64,000 nucleotides of DNA from Kwoniella bestiolae CBS 10118 (taxonomy: Eukaryota > Basidiomycota > Tremellomycetes > Tremellales > Cryptococcaceae), in assembly GCF_000512585.2 (NCBI RefSeq), contig NC_089241.1, positions 3,862,001-3,926,000 of the forward strand, written 5' to 3'. Positions 36,081 to 47,514 of the stretch are shown here, in pieces. The translations under genes were made by a program, and so were the position numbers. The notes under the pieces are model-generated. The model was not told the DNA's origin and did not search any database. It saw only the letters and a list, made by a program, of their open reading frames with translations. Position 1 is the stretch's first letter. Each line of letters opens with the position of its first letter.

Positions 36081-39000
36081 ATGGCCGAAAACATCCTCGG
36101 TCTCCTGCTCGTCACCTCCTCCTCACGGGGCAGAGCAGTCTTCCGATACCCTCCCGACCCCGCTTCGCCCAACATCCGACTCGCCCAGCCCATCTACCCC
36201 TCAGCAACATTCACAGCCACAGATTTCGACGTAGACTACAAGAACCCCCATATCGGGGCGAACAACGCTCTACGGCGCAGGTTGTTCGGCGGAGTAGAGG
36301 AGAATACCAAGGCTTCTTCTGCTGGGTCGGTGCGGTCCCGCAATAAGAAGCGGAAGCACAAGATACATCCTATGTACTATGACTCAAAGCCGGTAGACTC
36401 GGACGAGGATGAGGACGACGATGATGCGGATGGGGATGGGACGAGCTCAGATGAGGATAGCGATTATGATGTTGTTTGGACGAATCAGAACTCACGTGAA
36501 GACACTACCAACGGTAATAATGGGAGTAAGGATCATTCTTCAGCATTTAGATCCATAGATAGTAGTATAGTGGTGGACGATTCCAGACGAGATCCAGGAA
36601 GTACAACCAACGCTACTATCATCGACAACAATAATAACAACGACAAGTCTAAACCCGAGAAAGAGAAGGAGAAGATAGATTCGCAATACAACTATGCGCT
36701 AGGTTATCATCTAGATTTCCTCAGCGATATGCTGACACCACCCAGAGCAGCATGTAATAGGAAGTTTGAAATTTGTGTTGGATCGGTAGTATTCCTAGGT
36801 CATCCGGTCTGCTCCAACGCAGAGGGTAAATGGGAGATACCCACCGATGAAGATGATTTGGATAGGGAAGAGGATAATAGGGATCTCCCCTCGAGGGGTA
36901 GACGAACGAGGGAACAACAATTGATATCGTCTTCCAAAGCTTCCAGTCTGGGTCCACTAGTCGAAAACAATAAAGAAAATTCATCTTCGCCCGAAACCCC
37001 CGCTCCTACCCCTGCTGCGGCAAAGAACGAACAGGATGATACGCCCAACCTCAATATGTTTCATTTGGTCCTGATTATAGACAAACCCGATCCGAAACCT
37101 GGTACGGAGGCCCACGATGAGCATCATCATCAGACGCTGGGGATGTACGATGAGATATATAGGGAGATAGCTTTCAAGTGGACGGCGGCTGCTTGGAAGC
37201 TGCAATGCGAGAGCAATTTTATTGGGAAGCAGACTTGGACGATGGCCAGGTACAAGGAGAAGTGTTTGGCTGAGGGTGGGTCATGTCTTCTACCATACTT
37301 ACACGTCTCAAGTCGGACCTATACTACGGACCTTGTGTCTGTAATGTGTACATCCAACTGACTCTACTGTAACTCTATGGTCAGGCGTCGACGTGACAGA
37401 CTGCTGTAAATGGATGTACGCCAACATGCCTCTCGACCGGAACCTCAACACCTTGTATCTCCGCCTGCACCAACTCAAAACTCAGCCTGCTAATCCCCTA
37501 CATTCATATCTACCTACCACCATCACCACCCACCTGGCAGATATGACGATAAATACCGTTCTCTCGCCCAAGGTGGTAGACGCCGACGAAGCCTGGGCGC
37601 ATTGGGGAGAGAGAGACGAGTACAGTGAATCCGAGGGTTCAGATAGCGATGATGAAGACTGGGATGATCCGACTACACCTATACGACGACCTGAACTGCG
37701 TGTGGAACCCTGGCAGACATTACTCCTGATAGATGACGATGCGACTGAGAGAGCCAGTGAGATCAGTACGGCCATCATTGGGTTGGGGGTTGGTATGGAA
37801 TCTCAGAGTTCGAGTATACCGGGAGATAGACGGGGGTCAAAAGCTACGATAGCTACTACGCAGGATCAGGAGGATGAGACGCAGTTGATGAAGTCGCTTA
37901 TTGAGGCTTGTGATGTTACGAAACCGTGAGTCATCCTGCTATAGAACGTATATGCCGTATATACGTGAGTGCAGAGGGAATCAATCGCTGACATCCGATG
38001 TCCCACCTTCAGTCTCGTCGATATTGCTCATCTACTACGGTTCGACCTCGAAGCCATCGTCATACCCCTTGCGAGGGAGTTGGTGGAAAACAAGAAAGCT
38101 ATCTTGGTGGATGTGATAAATACCAGATTGAGAACGATCGTCATGCCTACGACCGTCGACGAACATACGTGAGTCAGCTCACAATCGCTTATTCAAGCTA
38201 TCCAGCTCATCTTTAATATCACGTTGCAGCGTATCAATCGAACAGTACACCGCCCGCTTTTCCCGTGATTTCCCCACCCTCCCATCATTCACATCATTCA
38301 TCTCTCTCATATCCTCCTCCCCAATCCCATTCCGCGATATCCTACCGTCCGATCCAGACATGTCCATCCGTCGACTATACATGTCCGCCCTGATCTGGCT
38401 GTTGAAGCAAGATCTGGTCGTCCAAGTGCACACCCGCGCAAGGGTATACGCAAGAAAGGAAGTAAAGATGGAAGCCTGGAAGAGACTGTGGAAACGTCGC
38501 CGAGAGAAATGGCTGGCTCTTCAGAAAGATCTCACATCCAGTGCCAATGCCAGTGCCACCAAATCTCCGACTATAAGTATAGAAGATTCCGACGAATTGA
38601 TCACTCCCAGAGCTACTATACACCCTATGACCAACCCCCTCGATTCCATTACCGTCCCGTCCCCCAAGAAACCGGGTCGGATGGAACAGTCGTATATGGA
38701 TTATGACCCCGCGTTGGAGATGGATAGTGATGAGGATATCGAGTCTCAGATAAAAGAATTTGCGAATTTCAGAGAAGATGTGGAAGAACCGGTGAAATCG
38801 GAGATACCGAAGTTTGAGAGCAGTTTTATATTTAGGCCGTCGCGGGCGCAGAAGGAGGAGGCTAGGTGGTTGAGGGTCATTAGGGAGGGGAATGATGAGG
38901 TTACGGCTAGTAAATTTGATTTGTGAGTTGGGGTTCATCCTTTGCCAGGACCAGAACCCATTTGCGAGATTCAGTGGTAACGATGAGATATCTCATTGTG

Positions 39001-39242
39001 TTGTATGGTCTGGATTGCTGATTTAAGATTGACGAAATTGCAGAGTAGTACAGTACTTAGACGGGATGACTACGTTCGAAGAGATAAGCTATAGGACGGG
39101 ACTACCTAAGAGGGAGTTGGAAAAGTTGATGATCCTGTATAAAGAAGATGTGAGTTGATCAGCTCAGTTCGACATTCCGATGTAAGGCTCAAAAGCTGAT
39201 GAGTATTGGAATTGATAGATAATAACGTTCGTCCATCCATAA
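36081..39242 (+). CDS. NPR3: Nitrogen permease regulator 3 homologue (SEACIT/GATOR1 subunit)
   Basis: Six exons encode about 900 residues; the last is only 24 nt (39219-39242). Npr3 with Npr2 and Iml1 inhibits TORC1 when amino acids are scarce. The start MAENILGLLLVTSSSRGRAV followed by FRYPPDP is the longin-type N-terminus of the family. GYHLDFLSDMLTPPRAACNR and FEICVGSVVFLGHPVC are also diagnostic, as are FHLVLIIDKPDPKPGTEAHD and LVDIAHLLRFDLEAIVIPLA further on. The C-terminus has the winged-helix part (VVQYLDGMTTFEEISYRTGL) and ends ITFVHP. An acidic, Asn/Asp-rich insert of about 100 residues after residue 90 splits the N-terminal domain, and a second acidic insert lies in exon 2. Both are common in fungal Npr3. 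The start ATG at 36081 has a good context (ACCATGG). Confidence 0.95.
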
Positions 39243-39370
39243 TCCATCAAATCGCCAATATGTAAATTAATATAATCATAATGAAGTATAATACAATGCA
39301 TATGTATGTGTACAAGTACAGATGTTCGAATGCAGCAAGATGTATCTCCAACCATGTATATCTATCTCAT

Positions 39371-40616
39371 CTAATCTATTGGTCCGGGAACAGGAGTACT
39401 AGCCAGAGTCGATCCAATAGGTAATATAGTCTTCTCACTATCCAGTGAACCGACGAAATCGTCCGTGATACTTCCACTAGAGCTAGGAGGTATCTCCAGC
39501 GCAGGTGTGGAGTCGCCTGACGAAGGGATTATGGGAGTCGATGAAGATGAGTTTCGCTTGATGGAGGTGGGGGTAGTGGATGGTGGTCTTGAAGAAGAGG
39601 GGGTTGTAGGGATGGGGAGGAAGTCTGTTTTGAGTACTCTGGTAGCTTTTGCTTTTGGTTTGGGAGCTATGAGAGTAATAAATCCATATCAGCGGCGTGA
39701 AGTATAGCCTGCGATATGATGGTGAATGGGTTATAGTTGATAGGGAGACTCACCATTAGGATTCTGTGACATGTAGAACCGCCTTAATAACATTATAGCT
39801 TCCTCTCTGTAGTATCCTCCCTCCGCGATATACGCAGGATGAGTGTTCAGGCGATCGCTATCGGTATACAATGAAACTATCAGCTTCTACCTGTCCATCA
39901 TCCTTGCATAGTTTACCCCATCTCCTCTGCATCTTAATCATCAAAGTAAAGAGAAACGACCCCACAAACACTCACGAGCTATTCACATCAATCACACTCC
40001 CACATCCACCGAACCTATCATTCCCGCAGCCATACACCACTCTTCCTATACCTATCTGTCTGAGGGCAGACGCACACATCACACATGGTTCGACAGTCAC
40101 GTAGAGGGTGATGCTACTCAGCGGGGCGGGGTGGGTCGGAAGGAGATGATCTATAGCTTCGAGTTCTGCGTGGAGGGTTGCCTGGGAATACAAGTCAGCG
40201 ATGTACCATTTGCACTTTGCTGAACTGTGCGTATAAACGCAAATACACCATGATCCCGTCTGACGAGTGAACGGTGAACATCAAATAGTAGGGATTGGAC
40301 TTACATTCCTCCACTCGTTGGTCCTGTTCCTTGCTCTGGCAATAGCATTTCCACCTTTCACAAAAACACACCCTACTGGAACTTCGTCGTTAGCCAATGC
40401 TTCTTCGGCCTACGATACGTCAGCTTAATCATTCCATTCCATTCAGATAATGCTCAGACAAGCAACACACCATATTCAAGGCTTCTCTCATCCATGCTAA
40501 GTCATTGGGATCCTGTTCGCCTGGAGGTATATACGTCTATATCATAGGGGTTAGTTGTAATCAACCAATTGAGGAAGGTGGGATTTGAGAGTGGATAGAC
40601 TTACAGCTATATTCAT
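39371..40616 (-). CDS. TAD2: tRNA-specific adenosine-34 deaminase catalytic subunit
   Basis: Six exons (40605-40616, 40471-40536, 40305-40409, 39976-40181, 39754-39857, 39371-39666) give 262 residues. The enzyme deaminates A34 to inosine in tRNA anticodons, acting with Tad3. The zinc site is clear: LHAELEAIDHL (HAE, with the catalytic Glu) and VEPCVMCASALRQIGIGRVV (PCxxC). The start MNIATYIPPGEQDPNDLAWM has only four codons in exon 1. The last 90 residues are Ser/Thr/Pro-rich and probably unstructured, an extension beyond the usual enzyme. It is convergent with NPR3, with 128 bp between stops. Confidence 0.94.
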
Positions 40617-41005
40617 TGTGGGTGTGTTTTCCTTTGGTTCCGAGTCAGCTCAGTCTTATACGGCGGTCCAAATCGTCTGACGGGCCCCAGAAGCTTGTTG
40701 ATTTTGATAGCTACAAGAATAGGTTAAGAGTGGAATCAATGTCGAACAATAACAAAAAAAGTTGAAAAAGTCGATCATCCCCGGTGGAGGTCGTCCACTT
40801 TAACTTTTGTGTATCTGCAGTCAAGAACAGAGAGATGTTACAACAATGCATCATGTATCATACCATTTGCTCAGAACACTGAAACTATAGAGGAAGAAAC
40901 CCAAGACCCATATTCTCTCGTATCAATTATCCCAACGCTCGATATCAGATCCCCCCTCAACGGGCGGTTTTCGAAAATGAAGAAGTGAAGAGTCCATATA
41001 CCATC

Positions 41006-43592
41006 TTACTCAACCAATGTCAATTCCTTGGTCCGCCCTCTCGCATACAGATCCTTGTACCTATCCCAAATCCTACTCAGAGCAATCGTCAGCTCGGGCT
41101 TATGATGACTGCTTGACAGACCAACAAACTGACCTCATAAGTTCTTCGATGTACAGCTGCTGCATCTCTTGTACATGCTCGTCTGATGGGTGTGGGTCCT
41201 TCTTTACATGTATGGGTTTACCCACTGTTCTGCTTGTCAGCTTTCACTTTCAGACGTCGACAGGGAAATATGAGAGGACACTTACCGACAGACACAATAG
41301 GGTGTCGAAAGGGCTATGATCAGTTTGTCAGCTCCAATGAAATGACAAAAGACTCTGTATGCAAGCTCACCATCAATCCGTAGTTGTCTATTTCACGGTG
41401 TAACAAGGAGATGATCAGTACAGGCAATTTGGATGCTACAACACAAGCACATACAGTTGAAAAGACTATTCGAAGATGCATCATCAGCTTGGTCATTCAA
41501 GAGTGACTGTGGCCGACAGCTGACTTACCCTCTTCCGTAGAACAAAGGCAACGTAAACCCGAACATCTTCTGGAAATTCTTTTGTAAAGTATATACCCAT
41601 GAACCTTTTGCGTTCGCCCTATTACTAATACCCATCAGCTGCCATCCCGCGGATACATCCCCATTCGATCAGGTAAGCCAACATACAATTGTTCGTAGAT
41701 CTACATACAAGCCATCGGAATCAGCATTTATACTCCACCGTACGGTATATCACACAGGACGGAGGAGGACAGCACTCACATCATTCTCACCAAAACTAAA
41801 AACGGGAACCAAATCTGCCCCCTCCCTTATTGCCATCTTGATAAATCCAAATCTCCTCTTCAAAGTCAAATCCGCCGTACCGGGATGAGCGGACAGCGAT
41901 TCAGTCGCACCGCCCACTACTATCGCGATGGCTGTTCCAGGACCTTGAGAGAGGATGTTGGCACATGATTTCTTGGCTACGGAACATATGCCGTGGGCCA
42001 TTAGGATGTCGCGGTAGAAGGGGATCTTGAAGTTTGATTCTGCGACAATTAGGATTCTGAAGTTAGAAAAATACATATGAGAAACGATGATAATGCTGAG
42101 TGGGATAAGTGGTGGGCAATTACCTAAAGTGAGAAGATGGGGTTTGATCCCTGGAAAGTATTCTGAAAAGTTCGTTCCTTCGGTAGCGAAAGTTGCGAAT
42201 GCTCCCCTATGATACGCTTATCAGCTCAATGCCCAGAATGAGCAGACAGAGCAGAAGAGGCTCACATCCCTATGATACCATGAGGATGATACCCAAACAG
42301 ATATGGTCGATCAGGTGGAAGTTCAGCTTCCTATATTATCCAACCGAACAGTCAGCTGAACATCAGAAGTAACCATCACAAATCATCTCAGCTCACCTTG
42401 ACGATACTAAACACATCGGTGCGGACCACCATCTGTCAGCATAGTCTCAAATGATCGATGAGTTCAAAGAAGCTCACCTGCAGGGGTAGTACTCTGTATC
42501 ACCAAACCATCAGTTTCTGCGCTTCACAAGCGGTATACAACTGACTCACGTGCGAAATACGTCCAGAAGAAGAACCTCCTCGCCCATTCTTTTGGTCTAC
42601 CTCCGTAATCAGGTGCAGTATCAAATTGTGTCCAAATGAGGTACGGAATCAACACGACCCAGCAAGGAGGGAATGATCTGTCAAGATGATATGAGATTAT
42701 TCAGCTTGACATACATCTTTCTCATCGCTGCACAGGAGATGGTGTGACTTGTGAGAGTTAGACAAACTCACAAAGACAAGAGGAACACGATGAGACATAT
42801 GGGAATGAGCAGTGCCCACAGTGCTACTGCGGTAGTTTGAAGACGTCGGTGGGGAGGTATACTGAGGGGTGCGAATCTGGTTAAAGACATGATATACCAT
42901 ATTAGCACGTTATCTCTCTCCCAGATCCGGATCTATCAGCCGAAAATCGTCGGATGTACAGTGGGAACACTATCCCAAAGTAGTTCCTTGAAAGGGAGCC
43001 CATGACGTGTGTGAGTTCATCCCATTTCCAAAGGCTGTTCAACTATCTCACGAGATTTCCCAGGCGACGGGAAGAAGAACAAAGGAAACCACATAATCTC
43101 AGTGAGAGTAAACAAAACTCACTTCTTCTCAATCCCAATCTCCAGCGTATCCCTCAACTCATCCAGTTTGATCGTACTAACCAATGGTGATCTAATCTTC
43201 TCCCTCATCTTCCGTCTCGCTTCACTCAAACTACTCGTTCTCCTATGTCCCTTGAACCCTTCACCCTCTCCTTCGTCCTCATGCACTTCATCATGGTGGT
43301 GATTCACATCCAGCAGATCCCCGCCTGAACTCTGCGACTCGTCAATCCCCACACCCTTCTTCGCCAGATTCCTCCTCCTCAGCCTCTCTTCCCTGCTCTC
43401 ATGGCCATTCGGTATATCCCCCTCTGCCGGGGAAGGTCCCTCAGATTCGAGGGCTTCGAAGGCGTTGGGCGCGAGGGGACCATGTTTCGGAGTGAGGGAT
43501 TCGGAGCGGGAGGGCGGAGTGGGAATATCAAGGAGGGTCGACGAGGAGGATGAGGAGGAGGGTAAGGGAGGTCTGGATGCAGTCGAGGTCAT
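41006..43592 (-). CDS. DGA1: diacylglycerol O-acyltransferase type 2 (DGAT2)
   Basis: This enzyme makes triacylglycerol from diacylglycerol and acyl-CoA at the ER/lipid droplet. The first exon (43123-43592, start MTSTASRPPLPSSSSSSSTL; an in-frame ATG at 43622 is also possible) encodes a disordered N-terminal extension. It joins in phase through a 246-nt intron to KFAPLSIPPHRRLQTTAVAL, the start of the conserved part. Membrane segments follow (WALLIPICLIVFLLSL; FPPCWVVLIPYLIW). Catalytic motifs are RPYLFGYHPHGIIGMGAFAT (HPHG), ESLSAHPGTADLTLKRRFGF and VPVFSFGENDIYEQL. The C-terminus is GKPIHVKKDPHPSDEHVQEM then YKDLYARGRTKELTLVE. At least ten exons, several tiny. The exact borders of the small exons near 42397-42677 are uncertain. 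Length is roughly 500-550 residues. Confidence 0.92.
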
Positions 43593-43622
43593 ATCGAGGG
43601 AGGGAGGGATCACGTCATACAA

Positions 43623-44866
43623 GTGGAAGCAAGGTCGATGGATGGGACGGAATGAACGTTGTTATAGACCTTTTAGTGTTTTGCGATGTGCGATGTTTGC
43701 TCCTCTGGGTGAGCCAATGAAGCAGAGACGATACTGATCATACAGGCAAGGTAGTTTAGGCGAGATTGACTGATTGAGAATGAAGTATACAAGAATTGAT
43801 CCGCGTAACCAATCGATCAGCTCCATATGCCAAGATGACGTCTGGGTGCTTTCTCTTCCGCTTCCCACAGCTAAAACGCGATCACATGTCACATGTCGCA
43901 GTACGGCCGGTCCGGATCAATCACAATGTGCATTCCTAATTGATGCATATAAACAGTAGGAGGGAAGTTCCAGCAGACAAGTGGGGCATGCACATCACTC
44001 ATCAGTGCAAAGGATTCCTCATTCATGCATATGATCCTGCATGAAAGGGATCCACTAATTCAAGACAATTGCACTCCATCAGTGTCACGTCGGCTACCTC
44101 CGTACCATATATTTGATCCCGTCTTCGACGACGTCAACGATATTGCTCATAGTAGAAGGAGATGGATAAGAAGGATGGGATAGTAGATAGTATCATTCAA
44201 CTTCGTTCATTCAACATCTACTTCGATTATGGACATTGGACATTACCTGGTTAGGCAGAGGTGTATATATATCTTCTCTCATTTCGTATTCATCTCTGTG
44301 TCCCTCATGAATTCTCCATTGTTGTCTTGTCTTACGATTATTTGATATCACAATATTGCTCTGCACCTCAGCATCTCCTCAAGGCTACAACTTCTATTGT
44401 CCCCTTGAAAGTCACTACCTTCTAGCTGAGTATTAGTTCCTCTTACTACGATACCGTATAAGTTTCAACGGTATCGAGGTGTCCTCGACAATATTGTTCA
44501 CTTCGTATCATTATCGTCTCTATATCATCAGTCTCCTTTAGATTTACTCTATCTCCCTCCCCCGCTCGCCTATCTTGGCTGTCTCCTATATGGATAAGGC
44601 TCTCTGCTGAGGTCGTTGCTAGATCATCGTGACAATCAACTTCAAGAAAAATCAGGTGATTTAATCATACACACAGATGCATAAACACAAACTCAAATAA
44701 ACATTCCAAATCCTATGGCCAAGCCAATCTCATTTTTTTGATGATTTTCTGTTATTCAAAGTCATTATTGATCAATTACTTATCTTTTTTTTCATTTAGT
44801 ATTATATTTTGGAATCCAGCTCCATATCTTCATGGCTTTCCACAACACACCTCCACACTCCAATAT
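43623..44866. other. gene-poor, AT-rich region before the transposon island
   Basis: About 1.2 kb without a supported gene, from the DGAT2 promoter to the LTR element. From 44640 to 44820 it becomes rich in A/T runs. I see no further repeat or RNA gene here. Confidence 0.5.
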
Positions 44867-44985
44867 TGTCATGTCGGCCACGTGCCTATATAACCAGTGG
44901 ACATTCCCGGCGGTCGGGGATGTTCAATCGTTGCTTTTATAGGTCAGCGGTATCGACGGCTGGTTACGCCGGTACCTTTGTTACA
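44867..44985 (+). repeat. left (5') LTR of the miniature retrotransposon
   Basis: This 119-bp repeat is identical by eye to 45236-45354. It contains TATATAA (44887-44893) and the probable transcript start GGGGATGTTCAA (44916-44927). TAGGTCAGCGGTA (44940-44952) resembles the A box of a polymerase III promoter. Confidence 0.9.
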
Positions 44986-44987
44986 TT

Positions 44988-44999
44988 TTGAACATCCCC
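44988..44999 (+). other. putative self-complementary primer-binding site
   Basis: TTGAACATCCCC begins two bases after the left LTR and is perfectly complementary to 44916-44927 inside that LTR. No sequence complementary to the 3' end of a tRNA (starting TGG) sits at this position. Self-priming as in Tf1 is therefore the simplest reading. Confidence 0.7.
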
Positions 45000-45007
45000 A
45001 ACAGGTG

Positions 45008-45024
45008 GTGGGTTCGATTCCCAC
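45008..45024 (+). other. tRNA T-arm-like hairpin with B-box sequence
   Basis: GTGGG-TTCGATT-CCCAC forms a perfect 5-bp stem and 7-nt loop, and GGTTCGATTCC (45011-45021) matches the polymerase III B box. It is in sense orientation, so it is not a tRNA primer-binding site. I could not fold a complete tRNA around it: no matching acceptor or anticodon arm is present. It probably derives from a tRNA. Confidence 0.6.
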
Positions 45025-45235
45025 CAGGGGCGACGGGTTTTCGGCCCCACCTGTCGTAAAAGACGCCACATACGCGGCACTGTGGCGGTGCCAAGCAAGG
45101 CTGATCGGTGAAAGCCCGGGCGCCGGCAGATGAGATCCCCCCTGTGGTTCGCCACACGGGGAGATGTGGTACCTTTTCGGGCGGATAGGTGCGCAGTCGC
45201 AGGAGCTCCGTTTCGTTTAGGGGAGCGAATCAGAG

Positions 45236-45354
45236 TGTCATGTCGGCCACGTGCCTATATAACCAGTGGACATTCCCGGCGGTCGGGGATGTTCAATCGT
45301 TGCTTTTATAGGTCAGCGGTATCGACGGCTGGTTACGCCGGTACCTTTGTTACA
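45236..45354 (+). repeat. right (3') LTR of the miniature retrotransposon
   Basis: Second 119-bp copy, identical to 44867-44985. It is followed directly by AATAT, the second copy of the target-site duplication. Confidence 0.9.
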
Positions 45355-45432
45355 AATATCTTGCAAGGAACAAGAACTGAGGCAACTCCACAAGTTGTGA
45401 AAAAAGCCTATCACACAAGAAAGTGGCAGATA

Positions 45433-45456
45433 CAATTGGTACCAAAAACATCCAAC
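45433..45456 (+). repeat. left terminal inverted repeat of the mariner-like element
   Basis: 24 bp adjacent to TA. It pairs with 46844-46867 with three mismatches. Confidence 0.8.
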
Positions 45457-45662
45457 ACCTTGACGACCGCACCAAGTTACCATCGTGTCCTTGAGACTGT
45501 CTCCTAGATGTTGTTGCCGAGATACATGTCTCCTGGAGATATATGAAGCTCATGTATGGTACTGAATCAAAGCTCTCGTTCTCCTCTTTCATCCTATTTA
45601 TATATCGCTGCTGTATCTTCATGCATCGACTACCCACACCCAAGCAAACCCACTTGTCCAGA

Positions 45663-46707
45663 ATGGCACCTACTACCTCCCCTCACACTCCTCGAACTCC
45701 TAACAAATGAGCTATGGTTGTTAGTCTTTCAACCCATGCTGGTATGACCACTTCAGAGATCGCTTGCTACCTCTCCTGGCCAAGATCACTGTCCATGACA
45801 CCCTTCAACACTGGCAACAACACCAGACCTGCTATTCAATCCCTCCACCAGGTCGTCCTTCTGGAATCTCAGATCGCCTCAAATGACAAATCCTTAACCA
45901 CATGCTCAAATCCCGTCGAGACTCCTTTAAATCCATTGCTCAAGCTCATTCCATCTCTCCCAATCGTGTACGCCAAATTGCCAAAGAAAATGGTCTCTTT
46001 AGAAGAGTAATGTGTCAAGTCCCCTTCTTAAAGCAAAACCACATCCAACAGCGACTTCAATGGGTTGCTCTCACAGAGGATACCGACTGGAATACCAAGA
46101 TATTCACTGATGAAGCCAGTCTCTGCATTGGCTTCTCATCGAAGGATCATGTCACTCGAAAGGCTGGCGAAGCTTTCCTTCCCAAGAATGTTCAGTGCAC
46201 CTTTAGATCAGTCGAAGATCCCTTATGATATGGGGAGCAATTGCCTACAACAAGAAGTTCCCTCTCATTCAAATCCCCCTTACCAAAGGCAAAGGCGGTG
46301 GTATCACAGCTGCAAAATACTCGAGATGGATCCTCCAACGTACCTTAGCTGGATATATACAAGAGCTAGAAGAGGAGATTGGAGAAGAGGTGCAAGTGAT
46401 TGAGGATAACGCTCCTGTCCACAATGCAGCGCTTTCGAGTTCAGTCAGAGAGGAATTAGGTATCCTTTGTCTTTTCCACCCCCCATCTTCCCCAGACCTC
46501 GACTCAATCAAGAACATTTGGGCAATCCTCAAGTACCGAGTGTCAAGAATGATTCCCAAGGCAACAACTCTTGAACAATTCTTTGCACAAGCTCAGAAAG
46601 CGTGGGCGGTAATTCCTATTGAAAACATCAACAAGGCTGTGGAGAGCATGGTGAGAAGACAAGAAGCTGTGCTTGAGGCGGGTGGTATGCACACCAAATA
46701 TCAGTAA
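45663..46707 (+). pseudogene. broken Tc1/mariner transposase (DD34E family)
   Basis: The remains of a transposase are spread over three frames. The helix-turn-helix region (HAGMTTSEIACYLS) and a second DNA-binding part (SFKSIAQAHSISPNRVRQIA) precede the catalytic domain. The first Asp is in TKIFTDEASL; strictly the sequence reads NTKIFTDEASLCIGF. The second Asp is in VQVIEDNAPVHN, and the third-site motif is SPDLDSIKNIW. Breaks are an early TGA after TPRTPNK, a one-base shift near 45780, a TGA after SDRLK (both stops fit CGA to TGA changes), and a one-base shift near 46228. The third catalytic residue, normally Glu in PIENLW-type motifs and 34 residues after the second Asp, is Lys here. The element cannot make an active enzyme. 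Confidence 0.88.
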
Positions 46708-46843
46708 TTCTCTGTAGAGTTTGATCGTAGCTTTCTCAAGATACCCTCTGTGTCCACTTCATGCATGATACTATTGTGTAACAGAGCTTTGAAGCTCAAG
46801 CTATACCATAGGGTGATAGCAATCTTCTAGAGTTACTTGAAAC

Positions 46844-46867
46844 GTCGGATGTGTTTGGTACCGATTG
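46844..46867 (-). repeat. right terminal inverted repeat of the mariner-like element
   Basis: 24 bp adjacent to TA. Inverted match to 45433-45456 with three mismatches. Confidence 0.8.
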
Positions 46868-46869
46868 TA

Positions 46870-47514
46870 CATATTCACACAAAGAGATCAAAAAAGCTCA
46901 AAGGAAGGCAAATCACAATCAGACATTCAAGAAATGAAGGGACACAGGAAAATCAAAAGTTATCCAAATTGGAAATTCAAGAGGGATTGAGGAAAACCAT
47001 TAGTAGAATCTTGAGAACAAAAGAATTCACCCAATTTAGGAATTGAACAAAGGAGTCTTGAAAATTAAGTTGATAAGCTGGGAACAAAGGAATCAGAAAT
47101 TAGGAAAATTGAAATCTACCAAAAATGACAGAATGATGTCATAGAACATGTTGATGACATCATCAAGAGCACAGTTTGGGGTAATGGTGTTGAGAAGAGT
47201 TTGTTGTGGCGCTCTGTGACCAGCACAAAGGAGGGGACCCAACAAGGACAAAGGAGGGGATTTGCCACACTCAATGGTCTGAGAGGTGACTTTGCGAGGA
47301 CTGAGGATGGTGCAGAGGACAACCCGCACAACCTTGACTAGAGGCGCAGGAACATCCCCAGGCATTTGGGAGGAAAGGGAATTGTTGTGGTGAATGGATG
47401 GATGTTAGGATTAACTCACAAGGTGTAATAATGATTCAGGCTGAGGTAAGACAAAATACAGATCAGCCTCCTTTGTTCGGATTTAACGGTGATCGCCGCA
47501 AAATCACTCGCAAT
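46870..47514. other. gene-poor region beside the transposons
   Basis: AT-rich sequence with short poly-A tracts up to about 47110, then a more GC-rich stretch. A minus-strand frame at 47093-47365 (MPGDVPAPLVKVVRVVLCTI) has no recognised content and no start context worth trusting. A near-duplicate AAAGGAGGGGA occurs twice around 47225-47260. It may be decayed repeat sequence. Confidence 0.35.

Larger units (their letters stand above)
44867..45354 (+). mobile_element. complete miniature LTR retrotransposon (TRIM), self-priming type
   Basis: This 488-bp element has two identical 119-bp terminal repeats (44867-44985 and 45236-45354). They begin TGTCATG and end TTACA, so they have TG...CA ends, and are flanked by a 5-bp duplication AATAT (44862-44866 and 45355-45359). 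The 250-bp interior has no coding capacity, so it must depend on proteins from another element. TATATAA at 44887-44893 precedes GGGGATGTTCAA at 44916-44927 by about 25 nt. Two bases after the left LTR, TTGAACATCCCC (44988-44999) is the exact reverse complement of that sequence. That is the layout of Tf1/sushi retrotransposons, where the transcript's own 5' end folds back as primer. A purine-rich stretch (45219-45228) near the right LTR could be the polypurine tract. Identical LTRs imply recent insertion. Confidence 0.88.
45433..46867 (+). mobile_element. degenerate Tc1/mariner-type DNA transposon
   Basis: This 1435-bp element is flanked by TA dinucleotides (45431-45432 and 46868-46869), the target site of Tc1/mariner elements. 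Its ends are inverted repeats. The left CAATTGGTACCAAAAACATC... (45433-45456) matches the reverse complement of 46844-46867 at 21 of 24 positions. The interior is a broken transposase gene. It lies 78 bp from the LTR element. Confidence 0.88.

Noticed and set aside
44964..45155. tRNA gene or small protein in the LTR element
   Set aside because: The T-arm and B box are present, but no acceptor stem or anticodon arm fits. The minus-strand frame (WWESNPPP) is the usual false translation of a tRNA T-arm.
45433..46867. Functional transposase gene
   Set aside because: At least two stops and two frameshifts, and the last catalytic residue is changed. Listed as a pseudogene.
47093..47365. Minus-strand frame beside the transposons
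   Set aside because: No recognised content, unusual composition, and located in likely decayed repeat DNA. Not listed as a gene.
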